NCBI GenBank assembly: GCA_013423325.1
Contig: BLJB01000056.1
Coordinates: forward strand, 124,001-188,000
Source of the DNA: Usnea hakonensis
Taxonomy: Eukaryota; Ascomycota; Lecanoromycetes; Lecanorales; Parmeliaceae
Reading direction: 5' to 3'
DNA length: 64,000 nucleotides
Numbering within the stretch: the first letter of the stretch is position 1; each line of letters opens with the position of its first letter. Below are positions 52,497 through 63,594 of this stretch, one piece after another. The notes beneath the pieces are model-generated. The model was not told the origin of the DNA. It saw only the letters and a list, made by a program, of their open reading frames with translations, and searched no databases. The position numbers were made by a program, and so were the translations under genes.

Positions 52497-54360
52497 ACCG
52501 GTCAAGTTCCAATTGATAAAATTGGAATAGTGACACATGCAGCAGTGAAGACAGGCGTTGAGGACAAAAGACTTTGGGTGTCCGTTGGGAGATTGATAAG
52601 TTCCAAACGAAAGATGGTCTGAGTTAATAGGCAAGACTTTGAAGTCTAAGAGAGGGGCAGATGGTAGAGGAATCGGTGAGTCAGGAATTTAGAAGGCTGC
52701 CCTACGCCGGGGGGAAGGCGGCAAGTGAGATGAGCCTGTTTTATCAACAATGGATGTTTAGCTGGCAGTGTGGAAGACAGAGAAAGCAGGGGTGTGGTGA
52801 TTGAGGCGAAGCATTTCAAGAAGGCTTTGCGCTGGGCATACAAGAGCACAGCGATATTGAGCACCACATGCAGGACTTATAGGGGCTTGTGTCAAAATCT
52901 GTCTTCACAATAATGCGAACTAGATGGCTTCCATCCGAAGAGCCGCACCGTGGTTTCGGTAAAGTGGTTCCAGGCAATGATGTGGGTGATAGTCTGAATC
53001 CCTGCAAAGCGTGTAGACTCGTTTTCAATTCTAACGATAGGAGCAAAAACTACCATGGCAGATGCAGGCCAGATCCTTCGACAAGGGTGTGCTCGAGCCT
53101 TGTCTGCCTAATCCGGGGCGCAGGCCGATGCATGATCATCGAACCATTAACTCCTGAGAGCTAGACTCGAGACTCATTCTTAGTGGAGGTAGGGCAGGAT
53201 GACTGCAGGAACGGGCGACGGTGAAGACAAAGAGAGGATAACCCCAGACCTCACGGCACCAACCGCCCTGGCATAGGGTGTGCTTACGGTGGGGCACTAC
53301 TGGAGGGTTCAATGAAGAGTGGTGCTGCTCCCAGCCGGGGCTGAAGATTTATAGCATGTTGCATCGATTGCACCGTTTGTGCATGCATGCAGACATGACG
53401 GAGTGGCCAGCAGGACCAATAAGAGGACACGGGGCAGGTGAATTGAACTAAAATGTTCAGCTCCTTCTGTCCTTCAAGCCCCGCTATACGAAGTTGCACA
53501 AAAGTCTGGCTGTCCTGGCCGGTTGATATTACTAGTCCCTGATTTTCTCTCCTTTTTTTTTCCCGAGAGGCTGCATGAAAGACGGACTTTGTTGGACGGG
53601 GGGTTCTTGATTTGGGCGTTTAAGGCTTAGCTGAGGCTCAAAATACTACATTGAGCGTGGTGCCGTCCTGCGCCTTGAGGTAAGGCAACGCCCCATTTTG
53701 CCTGCTGCTCGATGCTAGCGCGTCGGAAGGTAGGACTGAAAGTCTGACGACGATCTGCTGATCCCATGTGGCATGACCCCCTCGTCCAAGTCCAGGCTTC
53801 CACACGCTATCAAACAAATCAACTTGGTATAAACCAATGACAACATTGTAACAATAAAAATAACCAAAGAATAATAAAAGAATAATAATAATACTCATTC
53901 ATATCTTTTCCACTCGAATGCATCTCGCTACTCGTGCCAGTCACATTCGACATATTCTAAGCGCCGAAGACCTTTTTTAGACGGTAGAAATCCAGTACTA
54001 CTACTGACGTGCTGGAGTATTTTCTTATGCGTCGCAGGGTGACATTCGCGTGCCCCGACGATGCTGCTGCTGATGCGTCTGAAACAATATTTTTCATCAT
54101 TGCTTTTCTAAATCTGCAGTCATATCCGTTCATGCACACACCTAGTGCCTTTCTTTGCTCTTGATTCATTCTTTTCTAAAAATTAACAGGCCTGAGGTAG
54201 CAAAATGATTTCTGGCAGGTTTCGTTTGTCGGACGATTATTGGTCCATGACTTCTGCATCCGCTCCTTTTGAGCTGCGGGATTTCCAAAGAGCCGAATTT
54301 CGCACAGCATCAATTCAAAAATCCAGTGATTTGAACATGTGACGAGATAGTGTAGTTGTA

Positions 54361-54390
54361 GTGTAGTGTAGTGTAGTGTAGTGTAGTGTG
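54361..54390. repeat. GTGTA pentanucleotide tandem repeat
   Basis: Six units of GTGTA, the last with one change, are flanked by related TGTAGT sequence. Confidence 0.9.
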
Positions 54391-54495
54391 TGTCCAAAGC
54401 AGCTGAATAAAATGGTAATCGTGGCTGCAAATGTGAGGCAGATTTGTCCTTTGAATTGTATTTTATTTTTTATTTTTGCGCAGCCTCACTGGCCG

Positions 54496-54523
54496 GTAAT
54501 GGGTAATGGGTAATGGGTAATGG
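54496..54523. repeat. GTAATGG heptanucleotide tandem repeat
   Basis: Four perfect 7-bp units lie in intergenic DNA. Confidence 0.9.
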
Positions 54524-55527
54524 CGGGAAGGCCGTGGCTGTGACCTCCCACACCCACACCCACCCACACTCTGTATTATTTATTCTTGTTATTAAGGTAA
54601 GTATGGATGGCAGTGATAACTAGGTACCTTACTTTATGTTTGTGGAGCAGTCATGGCAGCCACATTGCAGCCATCTTCTCAGCCATCACTAGAAATCAGC
54701 CCGTGCTAATGTATGCCGTCAGCAGTGTCGGTAACAATGACTCAATCATGCAGCATCACATTCACGCAGATAACTCCTATCTACTTTTAAATAATATTGG
54801 CAGCTTTGGCAGCTGCGACTAAGCCCAGAAGATGCAAAGTCGTAAAGACAGATACTGCAGATTTCGTTTCGGTTTCCTCCCTGACATTACACGTATGACA
54901 TTGACCACAGAGCTCCGTATCAGTTTCAGTGTCAAGAGAGGGGAAGAATACATCAAAGCCCTAGACTCCATGATTCTATAAATACGTGTGCATAGTCTGC
55001 AAGTAAGATTCGCATGGTGGAAACTTGGATTCACCATTTGGCCCTTTCCATGGTCATTGGATGGGTAGACCGGCACTTTTCCCAATCCTGGCAAGGTCGT
55101 CGTGAACACATCTTTCTTCTAAAATTCGGACAAGCATTTCCATCTTGAGCTCGAGTGCCATGGTCTACGACGCTTTGATTTGGAGCCTGACAAGTTTTCA
55201 ACTTTGGGCAAGTGATTCAAATTGATGCTCTTCATTCTCTGCTATGCTTCAATCATCTCCTCTGTTTTCCTTCTCAGCAGTCTCCGAGTATTCAGCGTGC
55301 GATACTAAAGATGCAAATTGAAAGCTCACTCTCTCTCTCATCCGACCATGATTCAAGGCATCGCTAGTCTAGGGCAATTGGACACATTCAAGAACTCCCC
55401 ATCATAAGGTACCCCTGGGAGTGTTGCAAATATTCCGAAAAGCCAATGCCCGGTCTCATTGCCCTTTTCAGTGTCAGATGTCAGTCGTGCTTCATCTCGT
55501 TAAAGAAGCATTTCTTACCATGCAAGC

Positions 55528-55855
55528 CTAGCAGGGTTGGTTGCAACGGGGGCAATGCTTCCCTGGGAGCACCCACTGCTCGATGCCCCTTTCCGCACAA
55601 CGCGGACATTTCACGCCCGGCATCTTGCATGGCTTCTGTTAGCTAAGGGCATGGAGTGTAGATAAGACGTGCGAGACGTACGGGCAAGCCGCGTGGATTA
55701 CCCAAGCCTGCAGCAAGAGCGAATGTCGGCAGGTCTGAGTCTAGGATGCGCCCCTCGAAGGATTGCTTATCTTCAGCGTCGTCATGATTCAGGAAGCATG
55801 GGGCCTCGAAGGACCCAGTGGCCTTGATGTCGTCGTGATCATGGATCAAAGACAT
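55528..55855 (-). CDS. Tiny double-CxxC zinc-ribbon-like protein
   Basis: Two exons, 55855-55682 and 55635-55528, separated by a 46-nt phase 0 intron (GTACGT...CTAACAG), encode 93 aa. The first exon is acidic and unremarkable (MSLIHDHDDIKATGSFEAP). The second gives MPGVKCPRCAERGIEQWVLP followed by GKHCPRCNQPC and a stop. Two CPRC knuckles 17 residues apart plus a final Cys strongly suggest a zinc-binding ribbon. Splicing is what creates this, which argues for a real gene. I do not recognise a named family; a nucleic-acid or protein-binding role would be a guess. It stands alone in a gene-poor region. Confidence 0.5.
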
Positions 55856-57691
55856 GATGAAGTAGCTCGGTGAATGATCTGGTGAAGGTTACGGAGGTCG
55901 CGAAGGTGGAACAGTAACGTGCGGTGGTGATTAAAAGCGTGGAAGGGTGGTGAGTCTGAGAGCTTGATCGACTGGAGATTTGGGGGATGAGATGCTGATT
56001 ATATACACCACAGGAAGCGCCCTCGGTGAAATTCAAACCTCTCTCCCACATGACCAATCGGCTTCGCCATTCGATCCATGCAAAATGCTTTCACCGCGAA
56101 TTAATATCTCACAAGATAAGGTCTGCGTCCCCATGACAGACTCGCACCCTTCTCACTTCCATCCGAGATTTGTCAAAGACAAGGATAGGTTGAGATCTAC
56201 ACCGATCACAAGTCCCGGAACTCAAATCGAGACAATGTTGTGCGTATGCACCTCGCCCCTTCTTTCGAAAATGGGAGCAATCATGGATGCCTGCTGGCAT
56301 GCTCCGAGTAATAGACTCCAAGACGGTCCTGCGGTCAAGTAGCGCTCGGATACCAGCAGTACTGACAATGGGAAAGCATCAACTAATGCTGTTAGCTCGG
56401 TCATATATGTCACCTTGACCAAAAGAAATTAGCTGGGGCGAAGTGATATGGGCAGTAGTACGTAGATAGCAATCGCGACGGCAAAAGCGCCAGCATCTTT
56501 CTTATTTGAGAACCCTGCAAGCTGTACGAACGGGACAAGACTTGGTTCAACATATATCAGTATTTCATATAAGATGTTACTCACCAAAGAGCCTCATCGT
56601 CCAGGGTACTCGTACACGCTACACGTAGTATTCGTACAAGTACGGACCATCCCAGCTTTAATTCGGTCTTAACAATAAACTTTTCAAATTTTTCAATTAT
56701 ACAAATTAGTGAAGGGATACGCGTATCAATGGGTCTGGCATCACACAATCAACCACACACCGCTGCCTTCGATGGTATGTGATCTGAGTGATAGGCCTGA
56801 TATCCAAGAGCCGGGCTCGGCAATTGTCGCCGGGACCATCGATTAGAAGGCGCTTAAGTAGATCAGCAAGGAAGAAATTGCCAGTTAGCGACTGCCATCT
56901 TGACCTTAGCCAGTCCATTCCACTCGCCACGGTCCCGTAGTTGAGATGCTTAATCTTGCAACATTAGGGGCTTGTGCTGCAAGCTCTCCTCATCACTGAC
57001 CGCAACTTGATGCCTGAGTGTCTTGACACGGTCAATCCAGCTACCCACCTAAGAGTTTTGGCACGCATCACAGGAAAATGAAGGTTGCTGTAAGAAAAAA
57101 AGCCATTGCTGGCATGCAGGGTCAAAAGAGACTAATGCAGAGCAGGGAGCCGTCCTTTCGGTGCGCAAGTCTCAAATGATATGCACGATCTCACCGCTAC
57201 CACTCCTTCGTCGGCTCGTTGCTCTCCCTGGAAATCGTGGTCAGACCCAAACTTTGAGAAATTCGCGTCATTTTTTTGTGAGATATAAGAAGGTAATGAA
57301 TTTGTAAAATTCAATGGAACTTAAAGTGTGTACTATTGCTTCCAAATACGAGATGCTTTGCCTTTCTGGGTCCAGAAAGTCTATACTTGGCTATCGATAG
57401 TCCACGTTCTCCGCTCACTCGCATGATTCGCAAGCCTCTCAATACTCAAATCTAAAGGTATTCACCGATACCTGCCTCCTCGTGGCTGGGGATCGCGGGG
57501 AAGGCCGGCAACCTTCACGGATATGCACGCTAACGCAGACCCTCGGTCTCCATCCATTTTGAATTTCTTCAAGCCAAGTCCAGTCCCGCTGGCGTTGAAC
57601 ACGGTAAAGTCGAATTCGGTCACGATAAGCCTGCGAGAGCCGACTTTGTAACTCGTTGAAGACAGGTCATAATCTCATGGCGTTATCACGT
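55856..57691. other. Intergenic
   Basis: These 1.84 kb hold no supported gene. A minus-strand frame at 56706-56918 (MDWLRSRWQSLTGNFFLADL...) is protein-like in composition but isolated, without recognised similarity. Confidence 0.35.
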
Positions 57692-60056
57692 TCAGGTCAA
57701 GGTCCTCTGAATACATACCAGAAGCACCCCTTTGCTCTCAAAGCCGCCGCCGTCAAGCAAATGCACAAAGCGATAGCCACTTCTCAAGCGATCGAGCCTG
57801 ATACAAGCCCAAGCAGCGAGGGCATCTGTACCAATCTCATCGTCTTGTATCTTGAATCTGTAGATTGATCGAATTAGCTTCCGATGCTTAGTGATCTGAA
57901 CGCCGATAGATCAATCAACTACATGTTCTTTTTTTCAAATCCACAGGAGCCGCCCAGCTACTATGACAAAGGCAAAACATTAGTCAATTGACGAGGAGAT
58001 ACGGTCTCGATATTGACGAAAGAACAGAGTCACCAGGCCCAACGTAAATGTGACCTGTTTCGTTTCTTCACACCGAAACCTGCTTACTCCAGCTCTTTTT
58101 TGGTTTCTTACTGCCTAGCTCTACCAACCAATGGGACCGGGAAAGACAAGAGATGCGCGAGTATGAGAATTGAATATACCTGAGGAAACTTAATTCTTCG
58201 ACTACACCTGGTATATCCTTGAAATCGACCTTCTCGGCCCCAAAATCCACATCCGTACCCTTCATCGTTCGGCTTCTCCATTTGTACTCCCCCTCTTTAG
58301 CCTTGCCGCCGCCTTCGATGGGCTCGCCGGTGCGCTCTGCTGGCTTCTCGACGTGGAGCTCACATTTGATGTAAGGATGGAAGCTGGATGGTCTGGTATC
58401 GCCAAGTGGGAGCGGAATACACTGCGCAGCGAGTATCTCGATGGTAAGGTTCAGAGTTCGATGCGCAATGGCGTCCGCTTGGGATTCTCTAGATATTTGC
58501 GGATTCAAGGATGATGCCGGCTTGCCAAGGTAGCCCTTAGGCTTGAGGACATAGCCGGAACTACCGCTGAACATGCCCTCGTTGAGCATCATACCTTCAT
58601 CCCACCGTTGCCAATTGAGAGCAACCATCTGCACGCCCTTCCGCCAAAATACTGAAGGGTCCAAATTGTCGCTTCTGACACGCATGCCGGAGGGAAAGGC
58701 CCGCATCAGATAGTTCCGATTGTGCGAGAAGAGGGTAGGACCAGACGAGGCGTGGACCTGCATCAGCTTCTTTTCCGAAAGCGAGAACACGTGAGTTGGT
58801 AGCGTGGCTTCCGGTGCAGTCAAAGATTTGAAGTGGTATGCTCTCGTGTATACACCCAAGGCAGATAGAGATGGCACAATGGAGAAATTCTTCTTCTTTT
58901 TCTTGGAACCATCATCGACGTGGAGCTCTTCAACTTCCGATGATGCAGAGGATGCAGAGCCATCCCTTGATTTGGAGCGGAGATTAGAAGAGGCCGCGTC
59001 TTTTCCAGTCTGGAGCTTTGCTGCGGCTTTCTTCGGGTCGGTATACTTCACCTTGACCAGAATCTTGCGGCGGAGTGAGTCTGGACTGGGAAGTGCAGTA
59101 CACTGGTCCGGAGGAAGTGGGATGAGAAAGGCTCCCCAGACAGACTTCATGATTTCGACCATGATCTCCTGCTGCTCTGCGCTGGCGTGGACTTCAAGGC
59201 TGACTATGATGGGGAGATCACTGCCGTAGTAATCAGCATTTGGCTTCGTCTTGACATGCGCGCCATACCTTTTCAAGAAGGCAGCCTCTCGTATGGCCTG
59301 GCATACATCTCGAAAAGGCACTTCCTTTGTAAGGGTATGCCCATGGAGTACCCTTGGTTCGCTTTGTGTAGCCGTAGAAGAGGAAATCCATGGTGTAGGC
59401 ATGTCCGGCGACTCATCTGCACCATCTACCTCAGGAGTTGAAGAAGCGGCAGACGTTTTTCCTTTGTGAAAATGTTTAAAAGGTCCGTGACTGGACAAAG
59501 TTTCCGGCACGTATGATCTTAATCTGTGCCTCCTTGCTTCGTTGGATACTGTCTTGGCCTCGCTGGAGGAGGATCTGGGTTCGCCGTCCCAAACGTCGAT
59601 CTCGATACACCTGCATCCACGTACGAGGACCTTGAAAGTCGCTTTCGTCAGAACTCATATGCGTACATTCGAGTCCCATACAACGGGGACTTGGGGCTTC
59701 TCGTTCCAGCGTAAGGAAGTGAGACGTACATTCTTATACGCATCCGTACTTGACTGGCTGTAGAGCTGATTCCCGGTCAGGTACGTGTTGTGGCTGCTGT
59801 TGACGAAATAGTTGGAGATTGGGTGGCTAAGATCGATTGGTGGTATCGGGGTTGAAGCATTAGAATCAGACGAGCTCATGTATTGCAAGAACTTGTTTTC
59901 GTGCGGCGATCTGGAAAGCTCTGCGACTTGGGAAGAAGATAGCCGCCGCTTGCCCAACGAAATAGTCTCTAGATAGCTAAGCACGATCGGGGAAAGGCTT
60001 TGGAGGGCGGAAGGTACTTCGGACGGAGCCCTTGGGACTGTGATAGAAGCGGCCAT
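57692..60056 (-). CDS. plc1: Phosphoinositide-specific phospholipase C (X-Y-C2)
   Basis: Exons 60056-59730, 59630-58180 and 57857-57692 give 647 aa. The second intron is 322 nt, unusually long for this window, and hides the last exon; phases 0 and 2 match. The X box has SNYFVNSSHNTYLTGNQLYS (catalytic His89), GCRCIEIDVWDG (Glu119, Asp121) and GHTLTKEVPF (second His207). A Ser/Lys-rich linker precedes the Y box (SGMRVRSDNLDP, VALNWQRWDEGMMLNEGMF). C2 runs from LTIEILAAQCIPLPLG, and the last exon supplies FKIQDDEIGTDALAAWACIR and LLDGGGFESKGVLLV. No PH domain or EF-hands are apparent. It hydrolyses PIP2 to IP3 and diacylglycerol, feeding calcium and PKC signalling. The stop after VCIQRTLT is a read-through choice; a further small exon is possible. 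Confidence 0.9.
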
Positions 60057-60257
60057 TGTGAGGAATGGAGTAACGGTCACAATATCACGTTCTGATTGGG
60101 AAGACTCGCCAGCGACTGGGCTGCCAGCCGCAATGAGCCTGACGCAGTAAGCACGAGAGGAGGCACACAATCACAGAGGCATCAGCCATGAGCGTAAGAG
60201 CAGCCAATAGAGGATGAAGATTGCCAATACGAATCTAGATGGCGATCACCAAGGTGG

Positions 60258-60302
60258 GCGTAAGGTAAGGTACGTAATTAAGGTAAGGTAAGGTACGGTA
60301 CC
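60258..60302. repeat. Run of AAGGTA-type motifs
   Basis: GTAAGGTAAGGTACGTAAT is followed by TAAGGTAAGGTAAGGTACGG: five or more AAGGTA units with short spacers. Confidence 0.75.
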
Positions 60303-61076
60303 CTAGCCCGATGCCATAGCGCACGCGGAAAGATCGACCGAATAATCCCTGCAGTTACTGCCAAGGCTCAACTTCATCCCTTTCTTCAAGTCCATCATAT
60401 AACTACCTACCTGAAAGCAGAGATACATGAAAGCCATGATTGTAAGCTATGACTGTAATCGAAATGGGTGAGATTACGAAATATGCATATGGAGAAAGGA
60501 TGACATTGAGATTAATATTTTGGTCAATCTTGTCATACATAGGTGATGACTACCTGCCGATGAAACAGATGAACGATCCGTGGAAAATGCAAGCTGAGGA
60601 AATGAGAGCCCCCTACTAATCCAAGGTTCCATTCCCCGAAGAAAGAGAGAGAGGGCCCCCGGAGGGATTTGAAAATGGAAGAAAGAGAGAGACCAAAGGA
60701 GCATTATATGCGCTCGTGAATAGTAGCAAAAGATGATGATGATGATTCCACTGCTATAGAAGCTTATGCTACGACTTCCCCTTGCCCACGCGAAAGCTAA
60801 CATCCTACCCTCTCTAGGTGTCAGTAACATGGCTTTCGTTGTATTCAACCCATCATTTGAAGATTGCACGAAAAGTGAACCAATGACGCGCTGTTGCTAG
60901 CTCGTTTTTAGTAAAATGGTCTGCATGGAAAGTGGTCAATGATCCCATCAACACTACCCTACTATCTTATCTTACTACCCTCTCGTATGACAGAAGTTGC
61001 ACCATCTTGATATCCTTCAACGAACAAAACATCTTCATTGCTCTATTCCACTGTCAAAGCACTCATAAGCTAACTG

Positions 61077-61165
61077 TCCTTTCCTCTATTCATTCCCTCC
61101 TTGCTCTTCGATCCCTTCTTATACTTTCCTCCACCACTCTTTGCTCTTCTCTCGCGCTCGAACAG
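61077..61165 (+). promoter_or_regulatory. CT-rich tract, likely core promoter/5' leader
   Basis: Almost all pyrimidine over about 90 nt on the coding strand, 170-420 nt before the candidate start codons of the RS-rich gene. Such tracts often mark transcription start regions in filamentous fungi; no TATA box is evident. Confidence 0.4.
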
Positions 61166-61495
61166 CCACCATGTTACACTTTGGCACGGCAATATTCTTA
61201 TGTCTAGTCTAGCATGGGTACTCCGGCCATTCTGAGGTCTGATCTATCCTTCCATTCTTCAACCCCTATTCGCACAGGCTGATCGTTCCTGCTTCCCAGC
61301 GCGACATCTTGCGACGTTCCCGAAGGCCGTCACATGATACCTGGAAAGACTTACGTTGGCATACTTCCAGGCCACACACGACCGGCATTTGTTCGAAAAC
61401 CACTTGTGGACGCTGGCCGACCACCCTTATTTCTCACACAAATTTTCGGCTCCGCCAGGCGCGCGTTCTCTGTCGAGACCACGCGTAAGCCGAGC

Positions 61496-63280
61496 ATGTT
61501 CCGTCGCTCTCGCAGTGATGTGTATTATGACTACGCTACTGCAAGGTATCGGCCTAAAGTCTTCGTTGACACATGCCCTGGCCGAACTATTACAAGCGTT
61601 CAGCAAACATGCGCCTCATGCGGTAAATACCGTTCTGCAAGATGGCAGGCACGACACCCTTTGATACCTGGCACGTCATCTAGACCAGGTCTTTGCGGGA
61701 AGTGTCGTGACAAGCACACTTCAAGCGAAGAAGAGAGACCCAGGCATTGCCGGAGGCGCCGACACCATCGGCGGTGTGATTATACAGAGTCAACAGATGA
61801 CAGTCTCAATACCAGCTGGGAGCCTAAACGAGTGGCGCGAAGATATCGTTCACAAAGTAGAGACTACAGAAGGCGAAGTCTGGCAAGGTCGCCATCCAGG
61901 GACAATGTCCGCATCATTATCGCAAATCAAGCTGGAGATCACGTACGCCCAGAAAGACATTCTACGCGAAGAAGGGAAATTACGCGAAGCTCCTCTATGG
62001 AGCCTCCTCGAGTCGTTCGCCGCACAGAGATTGTTGAACTGCCAGAGAGATCGCCCCGTGCTCGGTCCATACTGAGGAGCTCCAGCCCCATGGAGTACGT
62101 GGACAGCGCAACCCAGTACATCGAAGACGTGGAACTTCCTCGATACCGTTCCAGACCTAGGAGCCTGAGTCACGTGAGCTATGTTGAATTGGAAAGGCCA
62201 AGGCGTCGTTCCAGACCAAGAAGTGTGAGCCGAGTAAGTTACATCGAGGACTTGGACTATCCACGACCGCGACGCCGAGCAAGAAGCTCGAGTCAAGTCC
62301 GCTTTGTGGATGAGACAGATGACCTGGTGTCTCCTTCCAAGCTAAGAAGCCTGAAACGCCGACGAGCAGTCTATTATGACGGCCCAGCAGATAACGAGGA
62401 ATCAGAGCAACAAGGTTACATTCGTACGCCATCCAATCATCGTTCATCACAAAGCATAGCAAACGGCGACGGCAGAGCCATGCTTATCGAGGAGCCGGTA
62501 ATGCCGCACTCGCAGGCATCGCAAAAGGCTATCGAAAAAGACCCGCACGTGAAACCTATTGACGAGCAGTCCGCACCATGTCATCGAGCGAGCTCCCGAT
62601 CTCAGGAAGACTTGGACCAAACTCCCGAGACGGTCCCTAATCACAACTACGGACAGCCATCCGAGACCAGGTCCTACACATATGAGTCTGATCATGATGT
62701 AACACCCCGTCCAGCATTTCGTCATGTGCGAAAGGCCCGGAGTCCTCACGCGGAAGAGGTGTCATTGGACCACGGCTCATACATTGATTTCGCAGCGGAA
62801 AAGTCCTGTAGAAGGTCCTGTTCACCGGCTTTCGAGTCTGGAGAGTCAAGTCGACAACGCGTGTTCACTGGGCCCGATACAACCTATAGAGGAAGACGTG
62901 AGCGGGTTCGCGAGTCAGACGAATCCTCCGGTCCAGATGATGACGACTATCATCGGCCATCCGCAATGACCTACCGCCACGTCGAAGTCCCGGAAACGCC
63001 TACTCCTCGTTCGGACTTCCTCCTCGAAATGCTCCAAAACGCATCCATCACACCACCCAGTGCACGAGATCGAAGAGGCCGGCCCTCTCAGCGCAGTCGT
63101 TCCGGCGAATTGGACACCGCGAGCCAGGCCTATCCCCAGCGGTTCTATCTCAGCGAAGACAGCGAAGATGAGCATACAGATTATGGGGATGCGCGCACTA
63201 CCAAAGAAAAATCACACGGCAGCCCATCGCAGCTCGAGCCGGCGCTCAACAGCAACGCAACATACGACTGGATGACTTAG
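61496..63280 (+). CDS. RS-repeat-rich fungal protein with N-terminal double CxxC
   Basis: Open frame, 594 aa from the ATG at 61496 (MFRRSRSDVYYDYATARYR); an in-frame ATG at 61334 would make 648 aa. Near residues 40-75 four cysteines in CASCGKYRSARWQARHP...GLCGKCRDK form a probable zinc knuckle. Much of the rest is Arg/Ser-rich: between about residues 195 and 270 three diverged repeats of some 20 residues (PRYRSRPRSLSHVSYVE, RRRSRPRSVSRVSYIE, PRRRARSSSQVRFVDE). The C-terminal third is acidic/Ser-rich and disordered, with a short helix LLEMLQNASI. I do not recognise a named family. RS content suggests RNA-processing contacts or SR-kinase sites, but that is inference. A GTAAGC near 61485 could be a donor for an unseen splice. 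Confidence 0.72.
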   Translation: MFRRSRSDVYYDYATARYRPKVFVDTCPGRTITSVQQTCASCGKYRSARWQARHPLIPGTSSRPGLCGKCRDKHTSSEEERPRHCRRRRHHRRCDYTESTDDSLNTSWEPKRVARRYRSQSRDYRRRSLARSPSRDNVRIIIANQAGDHVRPERHSTRRREITRSSSMEPPRVVRRTEIVELPERSPRARSILRSSSPMEYVDSATQYIEDVELPRYRSRPRSLSHVSYVELERPRRRSRPRSVSRVSYIEDLDYPRPRRRARSSSQVRFVDETDDLVSPSKLRSLKRRRAVYYDGPADNEESEQQGYIRTPSNHRSSQSIANGDGRAMLIEEPVMPHSQASQKAIEKDPHVKPIDEQSAPCHRASSRSQEDLDQTPETVPNHNYGQPSETRSYTYESDHDVTPRPAFRHVRKARSPHAEEVSLDHGSYIDFAAEKSCRRSCSPAFESGESSRQRVFTGPDTTYRGRRERVRESDESSGPDDDDYHRPSAMTYRHVEVPETPTPRSDFLLEMLQNASITPPSARDRRGRPSQRSRSGELDTASQAYPQRFYLSEDSEDEHTDYGDARTTKEKSHGSPSQLEPALNSNATYDWMT

Positions 63281-63594
63281 GAGAGTAGTGCTTCGCAATC
63301 CATGATGGCCGCTGGACGGTGCACGACGTACTTGGAACGTGATAGCCAGCCTGTCAGCTTGATCGATCAAACGATTCGAACTTCTCGAAGAGTCTGTTGG
63401 AGACTGAGTGGCAAGTGTTGGAGGACAGCATTGTTGGATGAGCCTTGAGACGTAAGATCTTGTTGGACTGACACAGGACTAAGCTCTCGTCACTGTAGCG
63501 CATAGTGTTAATAGCTAGATGTTATCCTACGCTGTCCCCGCTCCTAGTTTCCTGCTTGACAAGCGCGAGTTGATTTCCATCTCAAAGTAGGGTC
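63281..63594. other. Convergent 3' region
   Basis: 314 bp between the stop codons of two convergent genes. Nothing is recognised. Confidence 0.5.

Larger units (their letters stand above)
52497..55527. other. Gene-poor stretch
   Basis: Three kilobases without a gene I can defend. Frames such as 52889-53164 and 53638-53898 have no motif. 54361-54390 and 54496-54523 are simple tandem repeats, and a TAGGTACCTTACTTTA motif is at 54623. Confidence 0.4.
60057..61495. other. Intergenic, divergent promoters
   Basis: No gene is seen. 60258-60302 is a dense run of AAGGTAAGGTACG-type motifs. 61077-61165 is strongly CT-rich just upstream of the RS-rich gene, and an ATG at 61334 lies in frame with it. 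Confidence 0.45.
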
